NCBI RefSeq assembly: GCF_014839805.1
Contig: NC_051141.1
Coordinates: forward strand, 14,826,777 to 14,890,776
DNA: 64,000 nucleotides
Reading direction: 5' to 3'
DNA from: Manduca sexta
Lineage: Eukaryota; Arthropoda; Insecta; Lepidoptera; Sphingidae
The first letter of the stretch is position 1. The number at the start of each line of letters is the position of its first letter. Shown here one piece after another: positions 12,771 through 25,879 of this stretch. A program made the translations under genes and the position numbers. The notes below the pieces were generated by a model. The model worked only from the letters and a program-made list of their open reading frames with translations. It ran no database searches and was not told the origin of the DNA.

Positions 12771-13630
12771 CTATTCGTCTTCAATGCGCACGCACGCAGA
12801 CTCTTGGTGTTTGTTCAAATAGCTCTTCAGCGCAAAATTCTTGTGACACCGCGGACACTCGTACTTCTTGTCCGAGGAGTGCGTCTGCAAGTGCGCGCGC
12901 AAGTTGGAACGGTCCGCGAACGCTTTGCCGCACTCGGCGCAATTGTATGGCTTCTCTCCGGTGTGGGAGCGGAGATGACCGCGCAGCAACCACGGCCGCG
13001 AGAACTGCTTACCGCATACGCCGCACACGTGCCCCATTCGATGCGTTAGCACGTGCATCGCCAGGGCCGGCATCGACACGTATGCCTTGCCGCACTCGCC
13101 GCAGCGCTTCGCCGCCACGGAGTCAAGGCTGCGGTGTGTCTGCTTGTGACGCGACAAGTTCGACGACGTCGCATAACGCTTCCCGCACTCGTTGCAGTCG
13201 TACTTGTTGACCTTCTCTTTAGGAAGCGGAGGGGGCGCAGGTGACGGCTCCGGTTCAGGCGGTAGCTCGGGCTCGTTGATGGCAGCCACGTACTCCAGCT
13301 GCGGAGTATGCTGATAAGCGGTGTAGGTTACTTGAGGTTCGACCGTGTACTCTATGGGCTGCAGGGGAGTGATGGTTTGTACGGTGTGGTAGATGGGTTC
13401 GGGGGGCTCCTCCGCTATGATGTAGATGTTGGTGGGTTGTATGGTGTAGGTGTAGAAAGGGATGAGTGGCGCCGGCTCAGGTCCCTGCAGCACGGTGACG
13501 ACGGCGGCGGGCGGCATCGGCGGTAGACTCTGCGCGAGAGAAAGCAGATCATGCGCCGCCTCAGTGTCGGCCGCCGACCGCCCTGCTAGAGTCCCACTGC
13601 CGAGCTCCGCATACTCAGCTGCGCTCGGCT
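12771..13630 (-). CDS. scrt: Scratch-type zinc-finger transcription repressor, terminal exon (gene B)
   Basis: The exon supplies residues 42 (split Glu codon) to 327 of gene B. The first part is Pro/Tyr-rich: a stretch around residues 97-157 with IPFYTYTIQPTNIYIIAEE, then YHTVQTITPLQPIEYTVEPQ, then a PEPEPSPAPPPLPKEK linker. Five zinc fingers follow (Cys,Cys,His,His): 187/190/203/207, 218/221/234/238, 244/247/260/264, 272/275/288/292, and a C2HC finger 300/303/316/Cys321. Finger 1 (YATSSNLSRHKQTHRSLDS), finger 2 (KAYVSMPALAMH), finger 3 (FSRPWLLRGHLRSH), finger 4 (KAFADRSNLRAHLQTH) and finger 5 (FALKSYLNKH) match the Scratch subgroup rather than Snail proper. HTGEKPY links fingers 3 and 4. 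Scratch proteins repress E-box-containing genes, mainly in neurons. The exon starts after a TTCGCAG acceptor at 13631, with a perfect TACTAAC branch site at 13655-13649. The in-frame Met upstream of the acceptor is intronic. Family is certain; which Scratch paralogue is not. Confidence 0.95.
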
Positions 13631-13655
13631 CTGCGAACAATAACAACAGTTAGTA
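13631..13655 (-). other. branch site and splice acceptor of gene B terminal exon
   Basis: On the minus strand TACTAAC (13655-13649) is followed by a T-rich tract and TTCGCAG, with the exon beginning at 13630. The presumed branch adenosine at 13650 lies 19 bases from the AG. The exon opens in phase 1: its first two bases (AG) complete a GAG codon with the G that ends exon 1. Confidence 0.85.
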
Positions 13656-14840
13656 CACAACAAACAAGTGAACCACTCGCAGACGTATAGTGCCTGACAC
13701 ATGGGACGTCATTAGAATGATGATGAGCGCGTTGACGCTCGTGTAGATGACAATGCACTTTGTTACGAATGTTAGTAAATTCACAATGGTTTGACGGTAC
13801 TAAAACATTCAAAAAAACAAAGTAGTATATTCACAACATTTGAAAAGTGACAACTATCGAATGCAACATCGACTTTTGTATAATTACCGATATATAATCG
13901 TAATAATAAACTCAATTTTTACGGTTTCTAGCACTTGTGTCATTGTAATATCAAAGATGCGATATGCGAATTATCTTGCCAACAATCATCTTTTGAAACT
14001 TAGTTTCACTGATTGTTAAATTAAAATTAACAACATTTAACCATTGTAGTAATCTCCTACATTATTTTAAAATCGCAATTATGATTTTTGCGAATTAAAC
14101 ATTTAATTTGCAAATATAAACTTAAACAAAGAAATAAAAATCAAACTTAAGAAAAAACATCTGAACACCATTATGATTTCAATAATACATTTATAATAAA
14201 GCGAACAAGAAGGAAACTTTGTGAAACTTTGGATCAACTAATAAAGGAAAAGAAACTACTTCCCACAACTGATGGAAACAAAGTACATATGTTACAACGA
14301 ACACTCAGGACTACAAGTTGTTTATAGTAAATATTGTTAAATAACTATGCAACGGAAGCGGATGAAGGTCATTTTGGCGTGATGAATGCATACTGTATCA
14401 TATGCAGATATACATTGATTACAAAGATTTTTTATTGATTTTGTTTATCTAAAATAAAACCTTATGACATTAACAACTTCAATCAATCGACAAAATGTGC
14501 ACAGATCAAACAGGAACTCTAATTATGTTTACAAATTATTTTAATTCTAATCCTAAACATAACAAAGTTTAATCTAAAAATTATGTTTACAAATCATAAG
14601 TGTATAAAACCCGAATGTATTCGATTTGCTTCTTTAGCTTGCATTAAGTCAGCGATTGCATTCCGTCAGTTGATTTCTAGGATCTCGTTTTCTAACTGCA
14701 CATTATTTAATTTACGCTATGATTTAAATTTCTATTTACCTTTAATAATTGCTATAACAATAGATTTTTTTAGAACACAACTAAGGATTTCTGTAATATG
14801 CGCAAGGCTTAGAACTATAAAACCAATTTCGAATTTCTTT

Positions 14841-15089
14841 TTTATACGCGCACGATAAAATGACACAGTGGACCTTATAGTAAGTGCAGTAGAGTCCAAT
14901 AGAATGTCTAATGAGAAACGATTATCCCTCAGCAGTCGGCAGAAATATGCCGGCTTTTTGAAACCAGATATAAACAGGCGGATCCGAGAACGCGACACAC
15001 TTACACGGGCCACTATGCGGGTTTAACACACGGATGTACGGTGGTCGCTATCCGAGCGGATATAAAATATATCCTACCAACAGCAAATT
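14841..15089 (+). repeat. interspersed repeat family 1, full-length-looking copy
   Basis: About 250 bp starting 'tttatacgcgcacgataaa' and ending 'atatcctaccaacagcaaa'. Inside is the phrase 'cgcgacacacttacacggg' followed by 'gggtttaacacacggatgt'. The copy at 17918-18158 aligns along its whole length. Shorter, inverted pieces are at 31211-31300, 33719-33800 and 39318-39500. It does not code. It resembles a common short repeat of moth genomes. I cannot say from sequence alone whether it is a SINE or a non-autonomous DNA element. Confidence 0.7.
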
Positions 15090-17075
15090 TCTATGCTATT
15101 ATACAAACATGATGATGATTTTATATATTTAAAAATACTAATATGCCTATGAAAGATATAAATGGATGGTCTCAAAATGAAAATGATCAACAAGGAGGCG
15201 TATCATAAGTTATATACAATAATACACATTAATATTACGCAATATCTTTAAAAATCTAATTAAATAAAATACAAAAGTTTAGTCTCCTGTGCAACAGTGG
15301 AAACAAGTAGGTACTATTTTCTATTAAACTATTTACTCGGATGGAAAAATGAAAGAATAAATTACCACTACCCACTCATCAAATATGCTTTGTGAATTTT
15401 ATTGGATGTTTGTTAACAAATATATTATGCCACATACCTACTATTATCAAGAAAGTTATCAGTTTAACATTTTCTGGGGTAATAGTGATGTTATCTAACA
15501 ATTTAATAAAAAAATAAAAAGGTTCTTAATTTAAAAATACTCATTTTATAATTTAGTAAGGTTTTACTTAAAAATATTAAAACAATAAAGGTAGAACTAT
15601 ATTGAAAAGTATGGAAGAGCAGTTTGAGAGAGGTAGTGCTTCAGTCTCATAAAAAACAACGCCAAGGTAGCTTATTGCGTTAATAGCAAGGAACATTTCC
15701 GGAGGCCCGAACCTCTCCCCTCCCCAGTCCCTATTTCTTTTTTTATGGTTGGCGGCGTCCATGACGCTACCGAAATTGTGGATTTCTATTTCATTTTAAT
15801 ATATGATACGCAACTTATGTTAATGTTTTTAAAAAGAAAAATAAGAAATTATAAGCGACGATATTTCGATTATTATGATAAATGGAAGTGCATAACTAAT
15901 TAATTATTGTCCTAGAATATTCTTTTATTATAAACGCATATTTTATTATAGTGGCTTTGTTATTTAAAAATATTATTAAAGGAGTTTCTGTTGCCAATTG
16001 TATAATACTGTTTACCGTAGTTTTATATAGACAAATTATTTATCATATAATCGTTGCTCAATAATTTTATATTTTAAGTCTTTCATTTTTCTTATATTCT
16101 TCGTTATTAAGTTTTAGATTTTAATTAGATGTTGTTCGTGGTAAATATTGTATATCAATAGCACACATATCATTTGCTGTACCTAATTGTTTCATTTATT
16201 GAATATAATAGTACGTAGTGCTGTTACCTTATTACGTATAAATAAATAAATTATTATTGCGAGAAAATATACCTATCTAATCGAGGTCTTTCCTGTCTAG
16301 ACCGCAATGAAGGAAAACGAACAAAACCCATCCCAACTTCTATTGATTTAATTTTAATATTACATCAAAAATCCATATACTAATTCTTGCTCGCGGCAGG
16401 TTTTATTGTAATAAAAGCACCAGAGTATATATTCAAGATAATAGGGACGTATTATGCGCCTATTATACGACTTTGTCTATCTTTGTGTTTCCCTTTCTTA
16501 TAAGAAACATTAAAACATCGTAAAACCTTCCTATTCAACCCGGTCAGTGGGGGAAGCCTGTTTTCAGCAGTGGGATATTACACGGGGCTTGTAATATCAA
16601 AAGGTTGATTAATTAATGCATATACAAGACCAAGAGCATTTCATGAACAGCAACCGAAAAAGTAACAGTTAAGGAAAAGCTGCAACAATTACGAAAACGC
16701 AACAATAACGTTATATAAAAGCCATAAAAGTTGCAAAACGCAAACTTCAAAAGTTAAGTAATTATTAATTGTCAATAAAGAAACTGGCTTTTCACTTTGT
16801 AAAATATTTGAACATTAGTCACAACCACAGACCCAACATCGTTGGACAATAAACGTAACCAAATGCCATAGATACCTATGCTGCAAATATGCCGTTTGTG
16901 AATTATTAGAGCGCTGGAGCCGGCGGAAATCATACTGCCAGACACGACACAGGCGGACGTCACGCCGCTAATGACGTTATCACTCGATGATTCTGATTCC
17001 CACTGCAATTTTGCAGACGATCCATCTGGTTTTGGTATTTGTGAGTTTACATTCGGGAAGTGTATTACTTTACAT

Positions 17076-17322
17076 ATCGCACTCTTAATAAAATAATGAC
17101 CTATTTCAAAATTGTTAATTTGTGGCAGTCGTCGGAAAAGTAATATTTGTTTACTACCTTTTTTTGAAGTTGCTATAAAATTGAGCTTATTAAAGATAGG
17201 GAAAAAAATGAAAACTATAGCATGAAATAAAAGGGAAAGAACTTGCAAACAGAAATTGATTGTTTGACGATTCTCACAAATTGGCATTTTGGAATGGGTC
17301 ATTATTTTATTAAGAATGCGAT
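17076..17322. repeat. long imperfect inverted repeat
   Basis: The left arm 17076-17132 pairs with the reverse complement of the right arm 17267-17322. The outer 26 bases differ at one position and the whole 57-column alignment matches at about 48 positions, with a spacer of about 134 bases. A transcript would fold into a long hairpin. It may be a MITE with long terminal inverted repeats or a folded-back duplication. Open frames on both strands cross it (including a 176-codon minus frame, 17302 to 16772) but show no domain I recognise. Confidence 0.75.
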
Positions 17323-17917
17323 AATCAGGATCGCTGGAGGCCTAAAAAAATTTTATGAACGAATTACGAGACGAGAAAACCGCTTGCTGATGATTACAAA
17401 CATGATTACCCATAAACAGTACCAACTTTAAATAACAAATCTTTAGACATAATGTTAACACCCATATTTACAAACAATACTTATGAGGACGCACAGTGCG
17501 GTCGAACGCATTGACATATTTGTCTACATATTGGACATATACGCAGTCAAAATAATAATTCATGTCGCCTTTTTTCAAAATTTACTTTTCAATGTTTGAT
17601 TTTCCGTATGCGTGGAGTTATGTGTACCTATTCTCCAGTACCAGGTAGCAATTTGTGACGATCCTCGGATTTATTTACCTTTGAGGCACAATCAGCAACA
17701 AAAATGAGAAAATTCAAAACGCTTCATTAATAATGTCCTATCCAATATTTTTCTTGAATGAAATAAAAAGGGTTTACTTTATTTTATACTAGATTTAGAG
17801 AAAGATAGTGCCAATTGAACTTAACATGGAATAAAGACTGAACATATTCAATTTGTTTAGGTATTTTTCTACTAACTGTGCGTTAAAAATAAAGGCATAA
17901 TAATTTCAGTGATTTAT

Positions 17918-18158
17918 TTTAATACGAGCACGGAATAATGACCCTCCTTTACCTGATGGTTATGGGAGTAGGGTTCAAGAGAATGTGGATCGACGAGAAA
18001 TGATTACCCCTCGGCAATTGCCACAATTATGTCGGCCTGTTAGAACCGGATATACACAGGCTGATCCCGGAACCCGACACACTTATATGGACCACTGTGG
18101 CAGGTTTTAACACAGTGTGTACGGTGGCCGCTATATAATATATCCTACCACCAGCAGA
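17918..18158 (+). repeat. interspersed repeat family 1, second long copy
   Basis: Starts 'aatacgagcacggaataatg' and ends 'tatcctaccaccagcag'. It shares with the copy at 14841-15089 the order of phrases 'gagaatgtggatcgacgag', 'ggcctgttagaaccggatat', 'cccgacacacttatatgga' and 'tgtacggtggccgctat'. It lies in the same orientation about 3 kb away. Confidence 0.7.
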
Positions 18159-19867
18159 AGTGCATAGCATAGCATAACCTTAGTATTAATGTAAACTAAA
18201 TGCACAGTCGAAACTGAGGACAGATTAACACGTAACATTTTTACAGGCCTTTTTGCGGGATGATTGTGTGATCAAATGCCATTGGTGGTGCAATACAAAC
18301 GAATTTTTAAAGCAATGACATGTTACAGAAAAAAAAATCATAATGTATACAGTTCCCCGTTGATTTTTTATGAAAACCAATATGATACTGACAACATTCT
18401 TCTTATTTAAATAAAACGGGATCGCTCAAAATCTCTAAGTTTATAAGTCAACATAGATAAAAGTTGGTCGGTTTGGATCGGTAGTCTCTCTTGAGAACCC
18501 TGTCATAACTTGCATAAAGAACAATTTCCGAAGTTCACGACCATTAAACGTATATTTTCTAGAACAGGTACAGCCAAACTATATAACTGGCAGAAATCGG
18601 ACGCAACATATTTTTAACTGCGCTTCAATGAGGTGAATAGGTACAACGGTACTTGCTCATATTTTATATTAATTAATTTACCAATCAGGTAAGAGATAAA
18701 TGTGTGTAATTATTTCAACATAGCATTCGTTTATCCTATAATATTTACATGCTCCATTAATATTAATATTGACTATGTATATCTAAAACTTGCATGTCAT
18801 AGTTTTTTTTTCTTTAATTAAGAAGCCTGATCATAATTTCACAATCATGTCGCTCCGTAATTTCGTTTTTACCAGTGTTCACTCACTTTTCACCGATCAT
18901 TTTTTTTTTAAATAAAGCCGTAACCGCTTCTAACGCAGCGTGTTTTGGATACGCATTATGCCGAGGTAACAAAGTCCAAATAGCCTTGTCAATACCAAAG
19001 TGCGTACCTATATTGATTGAAAGCTGCAATCGAGACTGCCGCAGGCTGTTAGCTATGCTTCGGAGTTATATTGATACGGCCGGCCGATGTCAGATGGTTT
19101 CCCCTTTAGTAATCTGAATAGCCATCATTAGGATCAAGTGTTAACACAAAATCGTTTAGCTTAATGAACATCATCGTGTTAATTATTTCTAAAGTAAAAA
19201 ATAAGAGATAAGCTGGATTAGTTAAGTAAACAAACACACATCATGTTTTTATTTGCAAAGGGTTAGGTGGAGGTATAACCAGGACGCCTATTTTTCGCCA
19301 TGCGTGTTCCGACACATAATATCATAGAGAACAGGACTTTAACTAAGTGTTCCTCGCGACTTCGCCCGTCTCAAATACTTTTTCCACTACATAAGTCCTT
19401 AAATCAGTGTACGATGCCAGTGCTATCTGTTTAAAAAATATGTTTTTAAATTCCACTATTTCCCATGGGACTTCATTTACCAAGATAAAAAGAAATATGA
19501 GTAAATCCACATGGTCTACCGTGTGACAAATTTTATCCAAATCCTTTAGGTTGTAACTGCGTTTACTCCAAACAAACAAATATCCAAACCTCTTCACAAA
19601 CTGATGCATTAATAATATCAGTAAAAAGGAATGTAGATTAAGTTCCTGAAATAATGCTTTAAATACCTTGGTATATTAGTTTTGAAACTACAAAATTCTT
19701 AAATTTAACATCAAGATTAACCATTTTAAAAAAGTGTAGTTCATCTTCTTTAAAATATTGGCAGTAAAATTTACTTAGAATGAAGGAAATTAAATGTTTA
19801 CCAATATTTGAAGTAATGGGCAATATTTATAAACCTGAATAAGTTAGTGCAGTATTAATCGCTTTAC

Positions 19868-20177
19868 TGGTGGGAGGCCACTCAGATGTAGGAGTCCGCT
19901 TAGGTAGGTATCACCGCAATATCTATTTCGGCCACCAAGCAACAGTGTGTAGTCACTGTTGTGTTCCGGTTTGACGGGCATCGTAATCAGTGTAACTACT
20001 GGACATAATGAGACTTAACATCTCACGTCTCAGGATGGCGAACATTGTGGAATACCAAACAATACTTTGTAATTGAAGGTGTTGGATAGCGTTTCTACTG
20101 TTTATGGGCAGTCGTATCGCTTACCACCAGGCGAACGGCAAGCTCGTCTCGTCATTCAAGCAGTAATTAATAAATAA
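19868..20177 (+). repeat. interspersed repeat family 2 (LINE 3' end-like), plus orientation
   Basis: About 310 bp beginning 'ggtgggaggccactcagat' and ending in an A/T tail after 'aagctcgtctcgtcattcaa'. Internal phrases such as 'gtgtagtcactgttgtgttc', 'taactactggacataatgag' and 'gggcagtcgtatcgcttacc' are shared with copies at 25347-25638 (inverted), 49492-49800 and 59989-60270 (inverted). The A-rich end and common 5' boundary suggest 3' truncated-retroposon copies. Confidence 0.75.
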
Positions 20178-21736
20178 TCCCATAGTTTCCACTGTCTACT
20201 GCGCTGCAAAATCTATCACTTTGAAATAAACTGGAGAAATAATTTACCGATTTATGCGGTTTACTACTATTAATATTAAAAGTTCCGTATTTTAAAGGAA
20301 ATTTATATTTATACAAATTTCTATTGTAAATTATAATTCATCAACTTATGGAATATATGCATACTAGTCCTATTCTATGATATTAAAATTACTGGTATTT
20401 CTTGTCTTAAAAAGGGATAGATGGATATAGTCGACTTTGATTCACTTTGAATAGCATCGGATGCTTAAACCCAACTGATAGAGTAACAAACCAGTACACG
20501 ACATAATTCGAATGTCAGTCGCGTCGCTTATGAATATGTCTAGGAGAAGGGGCTTAACTCACTTTTCAAATAAAAGACAATTTGAATTAAAGAGACTGCT
20601 GACACCAAGCATTCGATAGTCAGCATTATAAAATGGAAACATCTCTTAAGTTAGCACTTAGATATCGTAAATAGCGAAAGGAAACGAAAAATTTAATCGG
20701 AACATATTATAAAGGTTGATTCTTTGCCGTGGAATTGCACTCGCATTTCTCCATTAAACAAACGAATTGTTTACTAGTTTCTGTTATGTCCTTTTTTAGC
20801 ACTACAGGTGGACCATGTGTAAATCACTTTGTCGAAGTTTAGCCTGCATTGCGTATGTATTATGGAATGAACGGAGGAGCACACATCCTTTACGGCATTA
20901 TTGAATGGAGATAGTTTCACTGTTTCAACGGAATGCAATAAAATCGTTTCGTTACATGTCCGGCAGTGCAAAACTATTTTCAATATCGTATATTTCCATA
21001 TGAAAATGTAGATAATAAAACATAGGATGTTCGTAATATGTACATGATCGAAAGCAGGCGAGCACGAAAATAGTTCGTATGTTTCACAACCTCTTACATA
21101 TGTCAAAACTTCTTTATTTTAGGTCGCAACGTTTGGATTTATGGCCAAAACTGTGCGAATAACACCGTCCCTCTAAACCGAGTTACAAAGTCGAAAAATA
21201 AAAATTATTCACGTTGTTAAATTCACTCGCATATATTTTGCAAGGAAAATCTTCGTAATAACCTGCGAAATGACCTTTAATCATTGACTTATTGCATACA
21301 AAATGGCTTAAGAAACAATATAAACCTCTTAAAGGGTAAGTTACCAAAGTAAAGACAGATAAAAGTTAGTTATGATTACGTCACTTAAGCGAACAAACGT
21401 TTCTTTCTAAAACTTCCGCATGAAGTGCAAGCAGCTAACTCCGAGTAGCGAAAGACTCAAACAGGAATGTACGAAAAGCAATTTCTAATGTTGGAAACTC
21501 TTATATTTAAGGCTTATCATTTGACTTTAGTATTTGCAGTTATCAGTTATGAATGATTGTTTATTCATTTAGTGGCGGAGAGCGAATTTCGATGAAGCTT
21601 TCTCTGGTTAAGGAAATTATAATAAACATAAAGATCTCAAAAGACATATAAAATATATTTATATAACTCCTGTAAACATAACTTAAACTAGAATAAAAGT
21701 ATTTTACGAATTTTATTTTATTTTATACGAATTTTA

Positions 21737-21820
21737 CGGTTCTTATATTATAATTTTCTGTCGACCTTTCGAAGACTTTGCAGCCTTCGTAGTCACGGGA
21801 AAATTATAATATATAAACCG
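21737..21820. repeat. short inverted-repeat element
   Basis: Arms of 22 bases (21737-21758 and 21799-21820, about 20 of 22 positions complementary) flank a 40-base core that contains its own small stem (ttcgaagactttgcagcctt region). The structure resembles a fragment of a lepidopteran MITE-type repeat with AT-rich ends. It does not code. Confidence 0.45.
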
Positions 21821-23174
21821 CGACAAAATCCGTTAAATAGTTTTATTTTAATTTCTAACAGTCCCGTAAACATACGAAATTATTATAACTTAAGCTGTTA
21901 AAAAATCGATTAACTAGGTCACGAGACAAAGCATTGAGAAATAACAACCAGCTTACAACCACCTCCACGTTTCTGTAGTAGCTTAACATAATATTATACC
22001 GAGCTCTGACGTTCACAATTCTTGAAATCACATTAAGGTTGGTCTATTTATGTCTAAAGAACTTATTCTCGTAATAAAAATAAAGATACATTTCACTTAG
22101 AATCAGATACATTGTCTATCTATATATTATATATAAAAAACAAAGTCAGGTTAGTAACACCACGATTTTTATGATTATTATTTGTTAGTTTTTCTATGCC
22201 TCAAATAACAGAATAACTGTTGATCCATGGAAAAAATGTCATGCAAATAATGTATGAAAGGAATTAATTTTCTCATATATTTTCTGTACGGAACGGCTTC
22301 TTGATGATATATCTGTAACGTATTTATTGTTTTTTTTCGAAATATTTTTTTCGAGTCGGTTAATTAGGATTGATAATCGCTCATCATAACTTATTATAAA
22401 ACAAATTATAGGTGATACGAAGTTCACTGGGTGGTCCAGTAAGATACATAAATAGCTCAAATAACAATAATGTAGTCCCTCACACTAGTTGCGACAATAC
22501 GTGCGGTCAACCCCAAAGTAGCTGAGCAAATTCAAAACGTTAAACATTGACTTCATTCAAAATATTATTTTTACTTTATCTAAAATGAATAACCCTTTGA
22601 AGTTTATTTTAGTGAATAAAGAGTGATACAATCACAAATATTTAAAAGTCACTTTAAATTATAAATTTGTTCAGCTTCTTTTGTAGCTGACTTTTAATAG
22701 TTAGTGACTTTTAATTCATGTGAGATTCGTATACTTTTTAAAGTATTTAAATAAAATAAATGGCAGACGCTGGTCCGTTTTCATCAACCTGAGGAGCGCA
22801 GTCGCGAGAATTCAAAGTGCATTTTGTTATTGTACATGAGTTAGTGATGTTTAACATCAAGCTTGCTAGTGACGACATTCAGTTAGGATAAAAAAAACCT
22901 ATAATTGGATATATGAAGCGTGTCTAATCGCATCGCATTTATTTGGCATGCGCGGTGATTCGGTTCAGTGCCGGTCGCACCTAATATAAGACGCTGTTGC
23001 ATACAAAATATAATATACTTTTTTATTAATTTATTCTATCAGGTACATCAACAATGCAAACAGAAACATTGATAGAAACGTGGCAATATACAATTAACTT
23101 ATGTTTACATTTACTTCGCCTGCGTGACGGAGTTTTCCGGGTTTTTTTTTCAGATTACCTGATATGTATTTTTA

Positions 23175-23352
23175 TATTATGACCAAATTACGGAAAATCA
23201 CTATAAATTGTAGCCTATGTGTTCTTCTGATGTATAACAAATATTACAGTAAAGTTTCATCCAAATCCGTTCAGAAGTTTTTTCGTGAAAGAGGAACAAA
23301 CATACATCCATACATCCATCCTCACAAACTTTCGCATTTATAATATTAGTAG
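23175..23352 (+). repeat. interspersed repeat, LINE/Helitron-type 3' end
   Basis: Contains 'agtttcatccaaatccgttc', then 'tttcgtgaaagaggaacaaa', a CATA/CATC run, and ends 'tttataatattagtaggac'. This arrangement is a very common dispersed repeat in insect genomes. It is short and non-coding, and the class is not resolved. Confidence 0.5.
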
Positions 23353-24649
23353 GACGTACACAACATTTGTTTAGAAATAGTTATAAGTAAATACTTAAAT
23401 TAACTAAATATTATTACTTCAAAAAATTTGACAGTTAAAAAAGGCGAATGGCAGGCAGATTGACTTTTCAAAACGACGTCGTTAGTTCCTCTTTCGGCCA
23501 CCGGGCCAGATAAGTTTGTGACACTATAATGTTATGTAACTTAAATCAATAGACAATGTAACAAAAACAATAGCTCAAATAGACGCAGCCAAAGGTAATC
23601 CAAAGAATTGATTTGCGACTTACATAGCAAGAACATTTTTTCTAAATAAGGTGGACTGGTCATCAAATACATAGCTGGTATATTAATATGATTTGAATCG
23701 GCGCTAGAAATCTAGTCTACGCTAGCCATAATAGGTCCACCGTATGGCGTCTTTACCGCAGGGTTATTGTCTAATCCCACGTAAGACTCCTGCACTGATG
23801 ACTAATCTTCCAGTCTACCGGCCATATACCTACTTTGCGGTTCGTTATCATTGGCTACTTGTACTCGAATCTAGTGATGTAACGAATTCGATTCTTATTT
23901 GCGAATAACAAACGTATATTTTACAAGTTCACGGAGAAGTACCGAAAATTATGACACGTTTAGATTATAAAGTTATTATATGTTTAACTCTATTCTATTC
24001 TAATAATATTAGACTTCTTTTTTATTTCACCTTTTGGGCATAAAAGACGCATATGTGTGTGATTTTAATTGAAAGATGCAGTTAAGTATTATGAATAATA
24101 TGAAACAATTTCAAAAGAGTGATAAATCTTTTTTTTTATAATAATCTTTTACATTTATGTGCAAAGAAAGAAATTATTGTACGCTTTATTCAAAAAATAA
24201 TAATATCTATCTACTATAGAAATATAAAATACTTTCGTTACAGTCCAAACATAACCCGTTTTAGATACAAGTAGGACCCGCAGAGAAACAAACTTTCTCA
24301 ATGATTTTGGTATATCGCAACCTTGTTGTAAAGTTTGTTTGTGCCTTTGTTGATAAATTTAATAGGTTTCAATTTTATAAATATTGTTCGCATTTGCGTA
24401 ATTTTTGCGTATACAAACACGAATATTTTTTACATCACTACTGGAAACTCCGTGGGCAATAAGTGTATAACAAATGTTGTAATCCAAGTCGTAAACTTCT
24501 GTTCGCTTTGGAATATATTGTTTTAGAACACTACCGATGAATTAACAGAAATAATTGTATTATAAAAAGGGTTTTTGGTATAAAAGGTGTCAATGTATGG
24601 ATTTTAATTATTATAATGTTTTCTTGGATATATTTTCTGAAAAACCTAA

Positions 24650-24886
24650 CCCCCTTATTCATAGACGTTATTTATCTAATGACAGTGATAGCATTGCTAT
24701 GATAACAAGTGTCTTTCTCAGTGCTGACGGCATGGCAGCCTTCGCACTGCGTAGACATAGGGCCATTGTGATTGGCTAATATTGAGATACAACTTGAATC
24801 AAGTTGGCTATCAGATAAACAAAGCTGAGAATCAGACTTGCTATCAAATGTTCCGTCCTCAGATAAAAACGTTTATGAATAAGATA
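24650..24886. mobile_element. MITE with terminal inverted repeats
   Basis: The left end reads CTTATTCATAGACGTTATTT and continues with ATCT. The right end, reverse-complemented, reads CTTATTCATAAACGTTTTTA and continues with TCTGAG. The terminal inverted repeats are therefore about 24 bases with few differences. The element is about 237 bp and does not code for a transposase. This 'CTTATTCATAGACG' terminus recurs in moth MITEs. I could not identify clear target-site duplications, so the superfamily is open. Confidence 0.65.
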
Positions 24887-25346
24887 TGTCTTTATAACAC
24901 CGGCTTTTATTTTTTTGTTTAAAATATCAGGTACAATTTAAATAAATACACGTAGTTCTAGATAACCATATAGAATACTTTTCTCAAAAATGACTAATTG
25001 AATGAAACGTATACGTGAATGAAATTCAATCGTTTATTTTCATAAAGATCGCTTTCATAAGCGGAACCGAAAATAAAAACAATTAATTGATGTTATATAA
25101 TTAGTGTCGAAGTATTTGCAACAAATGTTTCATATTTATTATTTTTAAATCGTTATAATTTATTGAACCAGACGTGACTTATCAAATAAAATAGGATCAA
25201 AGGTATTTTAACTTTGTTCATAATTGGTTGAAAAATTACTTTTCAAACCAATTCACCGTATACCGGGAGTTTTCTAATTGTCTACAAGCAGATGTTTGCA
25301 AAGTGATATATAGTTAACAATCTACGTATTAAACGTTTAATTTTTC

Positions 25347-25638
25347 ATTGCTTTTATTGACTATACGAGCTTGCCGTTCGCCTGATGGGAAGCGATACGG
25401 CCGCCCATAAACAATAGAAACACCATCCAACAACTTGAATTACTGTTTGCTATTCCACTGCGCTCGCCATCTTGAGACATGAGATGTTAAGTCTTATTAT
25501 GTCCAGTGGTTACACTGGCTTATATGTCTTTCAAACTGGAACGCAACAATGACTACACACTGCTGCTTGGCGATAAAAATAGACATCGCGGTGGTAACTA
25601 CCCAGGCGGACTTTCACATATGAGAGACCTACCACCAG
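25347..25638 (-). repeat. interspersed repeat family 2, minus orientation
   Basis: Inverted copy of the repeat at 19868-20177, running from a T-rich end (attgcttttattgactat) through 'gttcgcctgatgggaagcga' and 'ccactgcgctcgccatcttg' to 'tgagagacctaccaccag'. Immediately right of it (about 25690-25730) is a short piece that may be the start of repeat family 1. Confidence 0.75.
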
Positions 25639-25879
25639 TTAAAACGTATCTCTTGATCTCGTAGTTGGGTATATTGTGAACTGCGAATAGATTGTTTTAT
25701 ACGGGCACAATAAAGTGACCAGAGACTTTCCCGCACTCACACCCACCTATAACACCAATAGGGTACCGGACTCATTTTTGTTCTTTACTATTATCAAATA
25801 TTTACATAATATAAATTATAACACAGAAGGAATTATTAAAATCCAGTAAAAAATCAACAAGTTATAAGTCTTTGAATTT

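Noticed and set aside
13631..13646. Met-Leu-Leu-Phe-Ala start of the open frame upstream of the zinc-finger exon
   Set aside because: These codons lie across the branch-acceptor segment (TACTAAC...TTCGCAG) and are intronic. The protein start is supplied by the SNAG exon.
12771..13653. Plus-strand and alternate minus-strand frames across the zinc-finger exon
   Set aside because: Shadow frames of the finger-coding exon. The C2H2 pattern and family match exist only in the frame reported.
16772..17302. 176-codon minus-strand frame
   Set aside because: Crosses the long inverted repeat, has no recognisable domain or splice context, and its composition follows the local AT-rich DNA. A decayed transposon protein remains possible but unsupported.
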